The notes beneath the pieces are model-generated. The model saw only the letters and a program-made list of their open reading frames with translations, ran no database searches and had not been told where the DNA came from. A program made the position numbers and the translations under genes. Below are positions 33,038-45,161 of a DNA stretch of 64,000 nt, one piece after another (the first letter of the stretch is position 1; the number at the start of each line of letters is the position of its first letter). This DNA is from Chamaelirium japonicum (Eukaryota; Streptophyta; Magnoliopsida; Liliales; Melanthiaceae). The stretch lies in assembly GCA_947650365.1 (NCBI GenBank), contig OX393553.1:35404353-35468352 (forward strand), in the 5' to 3' direction.

Positions 33038-34737
33038 GTTAGTAGATTGGTTGCAATAGGTCGATAGCCAATCAGAGATTGTTGTCGATCTCTTTGTGGG
33101 ACCTTAATTTAGTTTGACTTGGGACGATGATTATGATGTAGAAGTAATATATGATTAATGGGCTAGAATTTTGTGCTTCTATTATTGCTTATCATAATGA
33201 TTAAACATCCCTTTTACATATGGTTGACACCCTATATACTTCTGTTAATAACTCCGCCATCCAATAGCCCTATAATTAGTGATTATCATGATACACCATT
33301 CGCCACTTGACACTTGTTAATTCCCACTTGGCATTATTCCAAATTTAAAGCGTGCTATTGAATATTTTCTCTCTAGAATATTTTTGGTCTCTCATTTTCT
33401 CTCTAGAATATTTTCTAGAGATAAAATGTAGGGAATATTGTAGAGAGAGAATGTTCTAGATAGAGAATATTCTAGAAAGAGAACATGTTATAGAGAGAAT
33501 ATTGTTGGGAGAAAATATTTTAGATAGAGAGTATTATAGAGTATAGAGAATATTATAAACAAAAAATATTTTAAAAAGAGTTTTGTAGAGTTAATATTCT
33601 AGATAAGAAAATTATTCTAGAGGGATAAAATATCCTTGAAAGAATATTGTAGAGAGAATACTCTCGTGAGAGATATTGTAGTCATTGAAAGTAAAAATAT
33701 CATAGAGAGAATCTGCTAAAGATAAAATATTTTGGATAAAATTTTCTAGAGAGAATGTTGAAGTTAAAATATTATCTAGAGAAAAAATATTCTAGAGAGA
33801 ATTTTGTAGAGAACTTTTATGCATGTATTTTTGTTCCTTAGAAAAATGGCACAGTTTATGTTCCACATCCCAAACATCATTCTCAACCATGATTATTCAG
33901 GCACATTATTCCTGAAGAATACATTCATGGCAAGAAACTGAAAAACAAAACATTATGTATGCCAAACACACCCCCTAAAGTGAAGAGAATCTTATTGGCT
34001 CAGCCAATCTCAGATAAGCCTTATTTGCATCCCTTAGGTGGAAATGGAAATTGATTTCATATCTATCGATGAATTCATTTCGCATGAGTTAAAGAAGATG
34101 GAAATGAATCCATTTTAACATGTTGATTCATTTCCAATGTCATTTCTGCCCAAAAGAACACAAAATAAGCAAACAAACATGAGGGAAAGAAGAGACGAAG
34201 GTTTATGTGTGGAATGCAACATAAACTTTTGCAAAGTAAAACCAACTATTTTTTAACAATTTCACCCTTAACATAATTTAAATTTGCTACTCATGTCGTG
34301 CTATGTAATTAATATGTAAGTCAATAGAAAGAAACAAATCTTATCATGTGCCAAATTGAATTATAGCTTTTTAGTCTAACCCCCTATATTAGGGAATAAG
34401 TGGGCCTAGCAAGGCCTCATTGACCACCACCAACAGGCTCTTGTCCTGGTGGTATTTCCTCTCTCCCATGTTGGAGAGGTTCCCTGTTTAACTTCTGGTA
34501 TGGACACCGTGGAGCGAACTTTCCCTCAAGGCCTTTGTGCCTTGATTGCGTTTGCGAATCCATGCCGTTAATGTCATGTTCACGGGATTATGAAAATAAT
34601 AAATAGCAGCTATTGACTGCCTCCCCCCGTTTCGATCTACGGACCTCATTGAGCCATTGCTAGCTCTAGCGCCTAGCCCTCTGACCGCATGGCCGGTCAA
34701 ACAACAAAAAAAGTGCTCACTGACATCTCACTACTCA
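33038..34737. repeat. Duplicated 1.5-kb module, copy B
   Basis: Second copy of 31313-32790, with a SINE-like element inserted at 34413-34713 close to its right end. The array part is 33357-33820. Confidence 0.85.
34413..34713 (+). mobile_element. SINE-like element, copy B
   Basis: Head with gtcctggtggta (A-box-like) and a B box weakened to gtttaactt, then ggtatggacaccgtgg, and an A-rich tail near 34706-34713. It is the opposite orientation to copy A. It interrupts copy B of the duplicated module, where copy A of the module lacks it. Confidence 0.55.
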
Positions 34738-35270
34738 ATAGGGCTGTAACTTGGGCGGGCCAACCCGAATTTCAGCGGGCTTGGCTTGGGATTTTATTTG
34801 TATGGGTTGGGCTTGGGTTGGAAAATGTCAACCCGACCTCAATTTGGGTTGGGCTTTGGCAGAGGCTTCAGGCAACCCAACCCAACTAGTAACCCGACCA
34901 TTCAGTAAATAAATATTTAATATAATGTAATATTAAATAGGTCTGATTAAAATTTATCTATTGGATCATCCGCTGAATACAAGTTGAGGTCGCATTGTGG
35001 TGGAACTTCGATGTCATCATCCTACTTCTAATGGCAACCGTTGGAAATTAATCCTTCTAACAACCTACCATCACCCATATAAGAACGAAAATAGTTATTT
35101 TATGTGTTGTACTATCGCAAAGGAACAATTATATGTTGATTATTTATCCTCGACCATTTTGACACTGGCCAACGCGGCCAACCGGTTGGGCTTGGGCTAG
35201 GAAAGTTCAATCCGACCTCGGGTTGGATTGGGCTTGGGCAGAGGATTCAACCACTTGGGTTGGGTTTGGG
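34738..35270. repeat. GGGTTGGGC-rich insertion
   Basis: Starts tagggctgtaacttgggcgg and contains two direct copies (34790-34875 and 35180-35265) of a block with gggttgggcttggg, acccgacct and cagaggctt. It interrupts the duplicated module (sequence resumes at cactctgggatcacgg). The start resembles hAT termini, but a matching far end and an 8-bp duplication were not found. Confidence 0.45.
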
Positions 35271-35394
35271 TCTCACTCTGGGATCACGGCCATCGTACGG
35301 CTGTGATGCGTTCAGGCCAACCGACTGGAGGAGATCTGAACCCTACGAATCTCATAGCTGTCTAATCCAAACCGACAAATTAAAAGACCGTTGC

Positions 35395-35778
35395 CTAGAG
35401 TGGGAAGCGTTGGGTCTTACTGGGGCAGTCACTGATGGTGACGCTGGAGAGCTTGCAGGCGCTGGGCAGCTTCAACAGGCGGTCGATCTGCAGGCCGAGG
35501 CTCTTGACGCTGGCGGAGCCGCTGTCGTGCACCTGCTGGATGATGTAACAGAGGCAGATGGGGCTGCGGCCCCCGATGTCCGACACCGACGAGCAGCACG
35601 GCCCGGACGGCGCGTCGGCCTTGTTGCTCGCGTAGTCCAGGCACACCATCAGCTTCGCCAGCTCCGGCGAGCACTTGTCCTGCAGGGACTCATCGCAGCA
35701 GGCGGGACCAGGTAGGGAGATGAGCATGAAGAGGGCCTGCAGGATGAGAAGGCTTCGGATGCTACCCATCGTCAACAT
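35395..35778 (-). CDS. Non-specific lipid-transfer-like protein, likely exon 1 only
   Basis: The protein starts MLTMGSIRSLLILQALFMLI, a signal peptide ending about PACC, and then shows the eight-cysteine motif in order: CSPELAKLMVC, CCSSV, CLC, then C in SACK and C in SDCP. This layout belongs to secreted or GPI-anchored LTP-like (LTPG/YLS3-type) proteins, which bind lipids in the cell wall space. The longest frame begins at 35829, but its Pro/His-rich extension would bury the signal peptide, so ATG 35778 (or 35769) is preferred. Directly after DCP the sequence is a|gtaaga (35420), a good splice donor; genes of this group often have an intron there followed by a Ser/Pro and GPI-anchor exon. 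No such exon was found to the left, so the frame end at 35395 (SKTQRFPL) may be read-through of an intron or a truncated gene. Confidence 0.75.
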   Translation of the reverse strand: MLTMGSIRSLLILQALFMLISLPGPACCDESLQDKCSPELAKLMVCLDYASNKADAPSGPCCSSVSDIGGRSPICLCYIIQQVHDSGSASVKSLGLQIDRLLKLPSACKLSSVTISDCPSKTQRFPL

Positions 35779-36062
35779 GGCATGATGGTATGGATGTGGA
35801 GTGGGGGCATAAATAGATGGGGGTGCCATGTGAGAATTGAAGTGGGGTGTTGAATGTTAGGCTGGCTTGGCGTGTGTGTGTGGGGGGGAGGCTTAATGAG
35901 GGCCGGGTGGTTTAATGTCGAGTAGGTGGCGGTTCATGGGCATTGGGTGGTGGTGGTGGTTTCCCATTATGGGTGCTACCGTGCTAGTGGGTCGGGTCAA
36001 ATCCTAACCCTAATCCTTGGAAAATCGACCTGAACAGCTAATTATGGTCTAGCCTAATTGTG
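35779..36062. other. Upstream region of the lipid-transfer-like gene
   Basis: GT-rich, G-rich DNA with ggtggcgg and gtgtgtgtgtgg tracts and no second gene. ctatttatgc on the minus strand at 35808-35817 is a weak TATA candidate about 30 bases before the preferred start. Confidence 0.4.
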
Positions 36063-36188
36063 AGCTCCAATCTTGACTCGACTCCCGGTATGGATACCGT
36101 GGGGCTAACTTTCTCTCGAGACCGTTGTGTCTTGTTTGTGTGTGTGAATTAATCCTAGCCGTTGAAGTAGTGTTCATGGGATTATGAA
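36063..36188 (+). mobile_element. SINE-like element, copy C, interrupted
   Basis: cttgactcgactcccggtat (B-box region) through tgttcatgggattatgaa matches the middle of copies A and B. It stops at 36188, where a T-run begins. Confidence 0.45.
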
Positions 36189-36950
36189 TTTTTTTTTTTT
36201 TGGTTTTATCCAAGGGGGAGGTCACCGAACCTCCGAGAGGCACCACAGCCCAGCGCAAGCCATAACAACCGCCACACATCGATGCAGAGTGCAGGAGGCC
36301 CAAAATCCCAAAATCACAAAGCCCCGAAGGCTGAAACGCCACTCCGACGTGAAACCAACAACGCCTGAGGCGTACAAACCACAAAAACCGCCACACCGGC
36401 CGGAGAAAACACAATCCTCCACTATGGCAGGATAGACATAGGATTACCACACAAAAAACACTAAAAAAAACCCTCCAAACTCAAAGCCAAACCACCAAAA
36501 CAAAGCTCGAGGGAGACAAACCCACCAACCGCTAGCACAAAGAAGAAAACGAGTCACCATCCCTCGATCCACAGCCGATACCATTGAGGAGGGGATCAGC
36601 ACCGCCGAGCTGAGACGGGGATCCAAAAAAGTCCTTCACCGGAACATCCGCCAAGGGCGGGCCGGGGCCCAGATCGCCACTCCCACCGCTACCGCTGGAC
36701 GCCACCACCTCAAGCCGAACGACGAAATCGAGGAGCGAGGGCCGTGCCGCCCCGGAGATCGAACACAAAAACGCCAGCAACGTGAAAAACCACTAATTAC
36801 AAGAGGGGGGGGGGGGGGGGGGAAGGGGGCTCCAGATTCGCTCCTAGTTAGCACCAATCGGAAGCCCGGCCTCCCCAGATCTGTCGGCAGCGGAGTCCGA
36901 GGAGACCAGGAGGAGGAGCAAGCCAAAAACTGATGCAGGCCTGATCAGCA
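36189..36950 (-). mobile_element. Poly-A-tailed retro-fragment on the minus strand
   Basis: The T-run 36189-36201 at the point where SINE copy C is cut looks like the poly-A tail of a minus-strand insertion. Its body is GC-rich with frames such as minus 36049-36450 and 36532-36780 that show no known domain, and a G-run at 36806-36822. No target duplication was found, so the far end is approximate. It may be the 3' part of a LINE unrelated to the other two. Confidence 0.35.
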
Positions 36951-37340
36951 CCATCAGATCATCGCTGCATCTTCAGTTCGTCGCCAGAGAGTTTTATTTC
37001 TGTCGTTTTATTTTATGCATGGAAGACATTATCCATATGAGGACTTGTAGCCGTTTATTTCAGTTTTTGGCCCATTTTCTATATTTTGACCTAATTTCTG
37101 CACTCAATACTATTTATGTTCTTGCCCAATTCATGGGGGTGTCCATGATCTCATCCGAGGGCTTTTCGGATTGAATCTGGGTCTTCTCGGATACGTTTTC
37201 TGCATTATCTTAATAAAATCTGAGTGTGTGTGTTTGCGGGGTACCGACGGACGAGATTATGTCTCGAAACCGACGGTTAGATAGTGAAATAACTCAAAAT
37301 TGATGACGTGGCAGCATATGGGTTTCAATTAGGCTAAATG
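36951..37340. other. Unassigned DNA
   Basis: T-rich then mixed sequence with cttaataaaatctgagtg, a polyadenylation-like context. No frame is supported. Confidence 0.35.
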
Positions 37341-38400
37341 GGCTTATCTTAAGCCCAACAGGGCTTCACATTGAGATGCCGCCCCCCCCCCCCCCTTCTC
37401 TCTTTTCCCATGAACAAGCCGTCCGCCCCCTTCCTTGTCCGTGCGAAACCCAAGATCGCCTGCCCGACCCTTGCTTCCGTCCCCTCTCTTCTCTCTCTCT
37501 TCTTCCCCTTGTTTCTCTCTCTTTTCTTTTCCTTTCTTGGCACATTGAATCCCCACTATTCCCCCTTATTTCCCCTTTGATCTCGGCCATCCAAAAGAAA
37601 ACCCTAGCTCTACAAAAAGATGAAAAAAGAAGAAGAATTCAGTTTTTGATCATTGCTGAAATTCGTGCCTCTTTATGAGAGCTTCCAGGAGAGACTCGTG
37701 TCCCCGACCCTCGCCTCATCCGCGACTTCGCCTCGTGAAGGCCTCGGCTTTGTTTTCCGAATGATCCGGCTTCTCCCGACGTCCGGCCTTGCTCCGTGTG
37801 CGGGATCATTGGCGCATCCTCGCAATCGACCCACGACGGAAAACCCCAGGCAGTATCTATCATTTACCTTATTTTTCCATCGCATCTGCATCGTTTTCTT
37901 TTGTTTTCATTGCCTTCGCTCCGCATCGCAGCCGTAACCGCCCCGTATCATCGCTAGTTGAAGCCCTAACATATGCCTACTCATTAGATTTGCTATCTTT
38001 AGTCTGTCGGTAACCTTAGCAAGCATATTTAGCCTATTTTTAGTGAAAATTATGATGCAAACCTATTGTTAATTACAATATCTATTGCTGCGATTGAATA
38101 TCTTATTTGCTGAAATTAGTTTTTCGTGATAATATTGCATCTTTATTGTTAAATTTTAAACCTGCTTTATGTTGACTGCATAGACTTTTAGAACTACGTG
38201 AGATAATTTATGTTTGCTGTCCTTTTGAGTCATACGACGATATATTGATCATTAAATCTTAGTTATTGACCAAAGAAAACCCTAAAGGGGTTTAAGATTG
38301 TAGTGCACCTTATCGGCGCCTGCATCAAAAACCCTAGTTCGAAGGGGTCTTGATTATGAAATTTAATGATAGGGTTAGCCTCCCACTTTTGGTTGGCTCG
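37341..38400. other. Leader-like CT-rich DNA followed by intron-like DNA
   Basis: A C-run (37381-37395), CT-rich tract (37480-37540) and aaaaccctagct near 37600 look like a plant 5' leader. 37700-37860 is GC-rich but every frame is short. 38000-38400 is T-rich, intron-like DNA. It may be a gene start lacking its body or an LTR fragment; nothing decides between them. Confidence 0.35.
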
Positions 38401-39668
38401 GTCCGGTTCATGGGTCCGGATTCTGGTTCCGGTCCGAGTTGGCTAGCCATAGCCACCTCTGCAACACCACCCCTGAAAACCTAAGTAAGATTGGGAAAAA
38501 GAGAGTTAAAAAAAAAACACCAATTGTTGAAGGAGTCAAAACACTTAATAGATGTTGCACGTGAACTTGTTGGCCATCTTCCGCAGTGAATTGGGGCATT
38601 CTATACACTCAAAGAGGTCTCAACCAATTGTCATAGCAATGAATTGCAAAGACAGATGTGGGACAGTGGGAGTAAGCCAAAAAGTGGGCTTTAAAGCCCT
38701 CCATACCGTGAGCATTTGGGGTTGGGGGTTTCGACTCCTCTAGATTCTGTCCTTTCTTTGAGTCTTTAGAGTCGGGTCTTGGATGAGTCACACTCATGCT
38801 TCAATGGCAAAGATCAATCTTTTGGGTCTCCATACATAGTAAGGACTGACCCCGGTTAATGATGTAAAGTGATGGATATAATTTGCCGCGCGTTGAAGGA
38901 TGAGCATGGCTTATCCGTGACCCGACTCCAACACCTCAAAAAAAAGATCGATGGAGCCGAGAGTACTCCAACGTACCCCATTTGGGGGAGGCATATGAGA
39001 TCAAGAAGGAAAGGTGGCGTTTGGTACGCAAGTACAACGGTCGCAATCAGGGACGAGTAGTAGCAATGCATTCATTCAGAATTTGAAAAACACTTACCGA
39101 TTTCTTTTAAGCAAAATGATGTGTCTTGATCATAGTTAGCCGTCTGTTGTGAATCGCACTCAATACTGACCCGTAGCCAAAGGGATGTTGTGATTGGATG
39201 CCACTGGGTGTTTAGCATCTTAGGTATTCCGCTCCTATGGATCTTTTTTTAATAGAAGGGGCCACCATAGTGGTCAATACATCACATGTTAATGTGCTAA
39301 CACAATATGGATCAAGAATCAAAAGTTGCCACAAGAATGAGAGGAATACCCTGATTTAAATAATCCAATAGTTGGAAGGCTCACAACATTGACATGAGAG
39401 AGGCCCACCAATAATGAGCCAGAGCAAATATATTGTAGCACTTATTTTAAGCCTTGACCATGGCCACGGGTTTCAGATGTCTTACCAACTGAGCTATCAG
39501 TTGGAGACTAATCTTCATGAAATCAATCACCTAGGTTGGCCCGCTCAAAATTCCTATTTAGGACGAGGCTTAGGTCTTATTCCAAAGAATTCTATTTGGG
39601 ACCTACTGAAGACTTTCCTAAGATTCTAAGAACTCCTGTTAATGAGCTCCCTTTATGAAATTCCATGA
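38401..39668. other. Intergenic DNA, no supported gene
   Basis: Small frames (for example plus 38869-39060, MMDIICRALKDEHGLS) have no recognisable family. Confidence 0.4.
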
Positions 39669-39811
<143 letters not shown>

Positions 39812-40084
39812 TGGAGCATCGTCTTCTTTTATTTAATTAATGACTTCATGAATGGTTAACGATGCTTGAAATTGAAAGATCATCTTAAATCTTGAGGTGC
39901 GTTTGGCATTGGTTTTTAAATTCCAAGTTTTGATTTTGAATACTAGAAACTAGTTTTCGCAAAACCAGTTTTAGTTCATCGAGAACCAGTTATAGAGTTA
40001 TCAACATTTGAGCATTTGGCAATAAAACCAATTTTGATTCCTAAACTAGTTTTACAATTATTTCCTATATTTAAAATATTTTTA

Positions 40085-41523
40085 TTTTAAAGCATTATCT
40101 TTATAACGTACTCTTTCTATCATATTCTTTTTTATAACATTTTTTCTTTATATAACATTATCACTATATATATTATTTTCTCTCTCTAATAATTTATCAT
40201 TCTACAACATTATTTACGTAATATTCTCTCTACCTATATTCCCTTTCTATAATGTTTTCTTTAGAACATTCTCTCTACAATATTTTTTCTTTCTACAATA
40301 TTCTCTCTTTACAATATTTTTTTCTATAATATTTTCTCTCTTTGATATTTTCTCTCTATAATATTCTCTCTAAATCATTCTCTCTCTATAACATTTTTTC
40401 TCCTTCTATAATATTTTCTCGCACTATGATAATTTATCTCTATAACAAGTTCTCTATCTGATATTTTCTCTTAATACAATATTTTCTTTTTATATATTTT
40501 CTCCATCTACAATATTTTCTCTCTTTATAAAATTTTTGTTCTACAATATTTCTTTCTAAAACATTTCCTCTTTCTACATTATTTTCTTTATAATATTGTC
40601 TATTTATAATATTTCAATTTGCAATTTTTTTTCTCAACGATATACCGGCCTCTCTATAATGCTTTTACTCTACATTTTGTCTATAGTATTTTCTCTCTCT
40701 ATAGTATTTCATCTACATTATTTTCTATGTACAATATTTTTTCTATAATATTTTCTCTTTGTGACAAACCAAGGCCCTTGGATACCCACCTCTTCACAAA
40801 ACCGACTTGTAAGGGGAGGTCAAAGGCTGGTATATAAATGGCACAACACCCGCTTAATCCAATCCCATTACCAACATGGGACTAACTCATGTGAGGGATG
40901 ACCATCTGAACACCCACCCTCATGCAGGACACACGTTCAAGGCCAAGGCATTATCGGAATTAGGAGCTCCCGAAGCTAGTCTGGCTCTGATACTATGTGA
41001 TGAACCCAAACCCTTGGATGCCCACCTCCTCACAAAAGCAGCTTGTAAGCGGAGGTCTAAGATTGATATATGAACAACACATCACCCGCTCCCATTACTG
41101 ATGTGGGACTAACCTGTGTGAAGCATGACCATCTCAACACTCTCCGATATTTTATTACTACAACATTTTTTCTCCTCTCTATGACATTTCTCTCTCTAAA
41201 ATATGTTCTCTCTCTCTCCAACATTTTCTCTCTTAACATTCTCTCCTCTATGGCATTTTCTGTCTCTAAAATGTGCACTCTCTACAACATTTTCTCTCTC
41301 TACAATTTCGTTTCTACGATATTTTCTCTCTATGATATTTTTTCTCTCTACAACAATTCCTCTATATTATATTCTCTCTGCAACATTTTCTTTCTACGAT
41401 GTTCTCTCTATAATATATTTCTATACAATATTTTCTTTCTACAACATTTCTTCTACTTCACTCTACAATATTTTCTCTCAAAAATGTTTTCTTTCTATAA
41501 TATTTTCTCTAAATTATTCTCAA
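40085..41523. repeat. tctctctataatattt array, left segment
   Basis: Irregular units of roughly 16 to 18 bp with tctctctayaayattt fill this stretch apart from the TRIM at 40760-41139. It is continued at 47660-47710 on the other side of the copia element, and related arrays lie at 48262-48430 and 53350-54330. Frames across it are compositional. Confidence 0.85.
40760..41139 (-). mobile_element. Complete TRIM (miniature LTR retrotransposon)
   Basis: LTRs of about 150 bp (40760-40912 and 40996-41139) start tgtgac/tgtgatga and end gaaca/caaca on the plus strand. The right one is preceded by the complement of tagtatcagagccag, an iMet primer binding site with one change. The left one is followed by the complement of catgagggtggg, a polypurine tract. 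The order therefore runs on the minus strand. Only 83 bp lie between LTRs, with no coding capacity. Flanks ctctt and ctctc are a 4/5 target duplication in the CT array. It relies on another element's enzymes. Confidence 0.85.
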
Positions 41524-41695
41524 TGTTACGAGAGAGAGAGGAAGAAGGATGCAATCGGGATGGTGGCTGCGCTCTCATGAATCCGTGATCGCCTCTTGTT
41601 TATTCATAACACATATATAGAGAGTTAGGGATAAGGGATAGACGTGTCGGTTAGATGTATCCCACCAAATTGGGCAGCCACATATATCTGTAACA
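41524..41695 (-). repeat. 3' LTR of the copia element
   Basis: Starts tgttacgagagag and ends ctgtaaca on the plus strand. TATA-like cacatatatag lies near 41610. The PPT aagggggag is at 41696-41704 (minus strand). Confidence 0.92.
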
Positions 41696-42114
41696 CTCCC
41701 CCTTGGATGCCCACTTTTCAAAACATTGCCTCGTTAAAACCTTACTAAGGAAAACCCAATGGGACAAAACCTTTAGTGAAGGAAAAAGAGTACAATGCGT
41801 TCTTCAGGAACATATTCGTCTGGAATCTCAGATTCTTCTGGAATCTTGGTGGGTGCGACTTACACTGCCTCATTAAAACCTTTCGATAGGAAAACCCTGT
41901 GGGAAAAACCTCATCACAGGAAAAAAAGTACAATGCGCAAAAGACATTCTTCTGGATGTCTCAATCTGCATCTGCAGGATGCTCCCCCTCATCTTTATCC
42001 TACATTCTATTACAAGCATTGCTTACATCAATCTTCAAAAGAAAAATACTCCCTCCCTCTAATACATTAAGTTGCTACTTCCCACCATGTTAATACATCA
42101 ATTTAAAATAAAAT

Positions 42115-43140
42115 TCACATGCTCTGTTGGTGAAGTCTCCTCATACCAATCTGATGCACTAATTTTTGGAATGTAGACTTTGGAAGCGTCTTGGTGAAGA
42201 GATCTGTCAGGTTCTCAGCTAACTTCTCCTGCTTTATAATAATCTCTTTCATTCTCTTGGAGTTCATGGGTGCAGAAGAATTTCGGGGAGATGTGCTTGG
42301 TCCTGTCGCCTTTGATGATCGAAGCCACTTTGAATTTGAGCTAGGCATGCTGCATTACTATTAAGAAACACATAACATGTTTGTGATCTTCCGTTATGGG
42401 GATCAGATAAATAACCAGAGTCTGCATATCCAATTGGTTAGTCCTTTTACATGAATAGTATAAACCAATATCAAATGTCCCTTTTAGGTATCTAAATATG
42501 TGCTTTATACTATTCCAATATCTATGTGTAAATGCAAAACTATATCTAACAAGTATATTAACAGAAAATGGAATATCAAATCTAGTGCATTGAAATTAAG
42601 AATTGCACCTATTGCATTTAGATAAGGTACTTCAGGACCCAAGACATTTTAATTTTCTTTTCTAGGCTTGTATAGGTCTTTGTTAACATCTAAAGACCTT
42701 ACAACCATGGGTGTACTAAGTGGATAACACTTATCCGTATTATATCTCTTCAGGAGATTTTCAATATATTTTGTTTGATGGACTAAGGTCCCATCCTTAT
42801 TACGTTTGATCTGCAAGCCGAGGCAAAATTTGTCTTACCCAGGTCTTTCATTTCAAACTCCTTTTAAGATAGTCAGCAGTCTTCTCAATCTCTTTGAGAG
42901 ATCCTATTATATTTATATCATCTACATATACTGCTGCTATTGTAAATCCATTATGGAATTTCTTAATAAATATGCATGGGTATATAGTATCATTTTTATA
43001 GTCTTTCCTAGACAGATATTCACTAAGCCGATTGTACCATAATCTTTTGGATTATTTCAGATCGTACAATGCTCGTTTTAATCTAATTTAATGTGTATTT
43101 CTAAATTTGGAGTTTGGTAAATCAAATCATTCATGGATTT
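42115..43140 (-). pseudogene. copia reverse transcriptase/RNase H remnants
   Basis: The minus strand reads, in order, LGLQIKRNKDGTLVHQTKYI near 42740-42840 (after a stretch encoding an AVYVDDINIIG-like sequence), GYADSGYLSDPHNGRSQTCY near 42370-42430, and LADLF-like NLTDLFTKTLPKSTFQKLVH near 42160-42230, the usual C-terminus of copia pol. Stops and frame changes interrupt the blocks, and the catalytic YVDD block lies close to stops. Confidence 0.8.
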
Positions 43141-43187
43141 TCATATATATTTCACTGTCTAGGTTACCGTATAGGTAAATCAAATCC

Positions 43188-43610
43188 TTAAGGGATTTTA
43201 CGTGGTTCAGTGTCATTATCATCACCCTTTATTATCTCATTTGTCGTAGTATATAAAAATATATCATCAACGACTATTTCTTTTCTATTCCATATTTCCC
43301 CTGAGTATGTGTAGAACACAGATATCTCATCATTGTTGGATATCGGTACCTCTTTTCCAGTCTCTTCTAGGATCTGGGGTATAACCTCTGCCGGAGCAAT
43401 ATGCTTTAATTTGGGGAAATTGGATTTTTGATTCATGACATCTTCCAGACTGTCATGAATCCTCTCTTCAGGAGAGTTTATATTAATAACAGCTTCTTCA
43501 GGAGCTGTATGGTATGATATGCTATTTAATCTCCTCTTCCAGGGAGCTAAATCTTTGGAACCTATAGGTCTACCACGCTTTTGGCGTGTGTCAGACTCAT
43601 TTACTGCCAT
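43188..43610 (-). pseudogene. copia pol connector between integrase and RT
   Basis: A 140-residue open frame contains KRGRPIGSKDLAPWKRR and, near its end, ISVFYTYSGEIWNRKEIVVD and DDIF, the connector found before RT in this copia lineage (there often YxxTGexWdRneivvDdiF). It ends at EPRKIP before the RT part. Confidence 0.75.
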
Positions 43611-43629
43611 TCTCCTAACATCATGCTCA

Positions 43630-44400
43630 TATTGGGGAGTCCTGGGGTCTAGAAGAGACAGAGTGTAAGTATTTCATGATAATTCACGTCGTTCCTTCTT
43701 GGATGGGACGTTCATTATCTTTCTTATCTCCCCCTAACGACGGGAAGACTGTCTCATCAATGTGATAATCCACAAATCTTACAGTAAAAATATCACATGT
43801 TAAGGGTTCTAAATATTTGATAATGTGCTAAGAAAAGACTACAAGAGTTTTCTACGATCGTTTTTATCATTATTGTCCTAGGATATCCTAGACGATCATG
43901 CCAGATATTAAAAATCATAGGATTATAGAGCTTCTGGCTTACTATTTGTCTTGGATTAGTACTGAGCTGCTGGCTTATGTTTCCATGTGACTCAATAATC
44001 CCAATATGACTGAAGTATATCCCTAAGGATAGATTGGAGAATTTCTCTAGAGTAAACTTCTGGTTTTCAACACTAGAGGTTATACAAAGAATTCATTGTT
44101 CCCCTCACTCAGGGTTTCTATGTGATACCCATTTACTCTTATATCTCTGAAACTGAGTAAGTTTGTTTTAGAGTTACTAGAGTATAAGGCACATTGTATA
44201 AAGGTATGGGTTCCATTAGGTAACACTAGGTGTACTCTACCGGAGCCTTCTATTATCCGAGCGAGAAATAAAGTATTATTTGATATAAGGTTCTGGTAAC
44301 TCAGATATATAGAAAATGAGAAATATTTAATAAGAGAGATCTAAAAGATATTAAACAACCGAAATATCAACTATAATAAAGTAAACAACTGTTCTGATAA
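43630..44400 (-). pseudogene. copia pre-integrase remnant; integrase core deleted
   Basis: Blocks such as TFIQCALYSSNSKTNLLSFR and DIRVNGYHIETLSEG belong to the region between protease and integrase. A later block reads IVLGYPRTIMIKTIVENSC, a diverged GAG-pre-integrase motif. After it the sequence runs directly into the connector side, so the DDE core was lost. Confidence 0.65.
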
Positions 44401-44508
44401 AAATAAACGATATGACAGTCTAACAAGCAAATAAAATATTAACTACTAGAAATCAAACAATTGTTCTAATAAACGATAGCAGTTTATCACTAAAAATATC
44501 CTATCCCC

Positions 44509-45010
44509 CTAGTTGTCGTTGAAGAAATCAAAAGTTGTAAGCTTGGTTTTTCCTTGCATCTCATTGAGTTCATATTCAAGAAGGTCATCATTGTCGAGGT
44601 CAAACATTGCATTACCCTCAGCTTTCTGTGATGCTTGAAAGTTTGTCACATCTTCTTTAGATGTACGACAGTTGCAAGACCAATGACCTTCACGCCCACA
44701 CTTGAAACAAGTGTCTGTAGGCCATTTATTAGAAGGAGAGTCTTCCGTCACTTGTTCTGCGTGCCAGGGCTTGTTATTCTGTTTCTTGAAATTTATATTT
44801 TGCTGCGGATTGAGTCCACCTCTGCTGGGGTGGCCACGCCTGCCTCTACCTCGGTAGCCTCCTCTGCTAGGGTTGCCACTTTTGTCGCCCCTGCCACTTC
44901 TGCCGGAGTGGTTATGGCGACCACCTCTTCTAAACCTTCATGTGCCTCTACCTTTGTGGTATCCTTCATTGGCATGCGCTTCAGGGAACATCAATGCTCC
45001 AGTTGGTCTT
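44509..45010 (-). pseudogene. copia gag C-terminus with zinc knuckle
   Basis: An Arg/Gly-rich stretch (GRGRRGHPSRGGLNP) precedes CFKCGREGHWSCNC, a CX2CX4HX4C knuckle, and an acidic tail LDNDDLLEYELNEM. Frameshifts separate it from the gag N-terminus at 45162-45581. Confidence 0.8.
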
Positions 45011-45161
45011 GAGTTGTGATTCTTCATAAGAACTTTATTGTTCTTCTTTCAACTAGGAGTACCAAAATCAGATCTGATATTTTCTGAAAGTTTCGCTCCC
45101 GATATTGTTGTTGCAGTAGGACGTTCGTTGCATGGAAGGTGGATAGAATCTTATCGATCAT

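Noticed and set aside
35429..35674. 81-codon minus ORF overlapping the lipid-transfer-like gene
   Set aside because: Alternate frame of the eight-cysteine coding region; Arg/Ala-rich, no family.
40619..41588. ORFs rich in Phe/Ser/Tyr across the CT arrays
   Set aside because: Compositional frames of the tctctctataatattt array; interrupted by the TRIM and not conserved.
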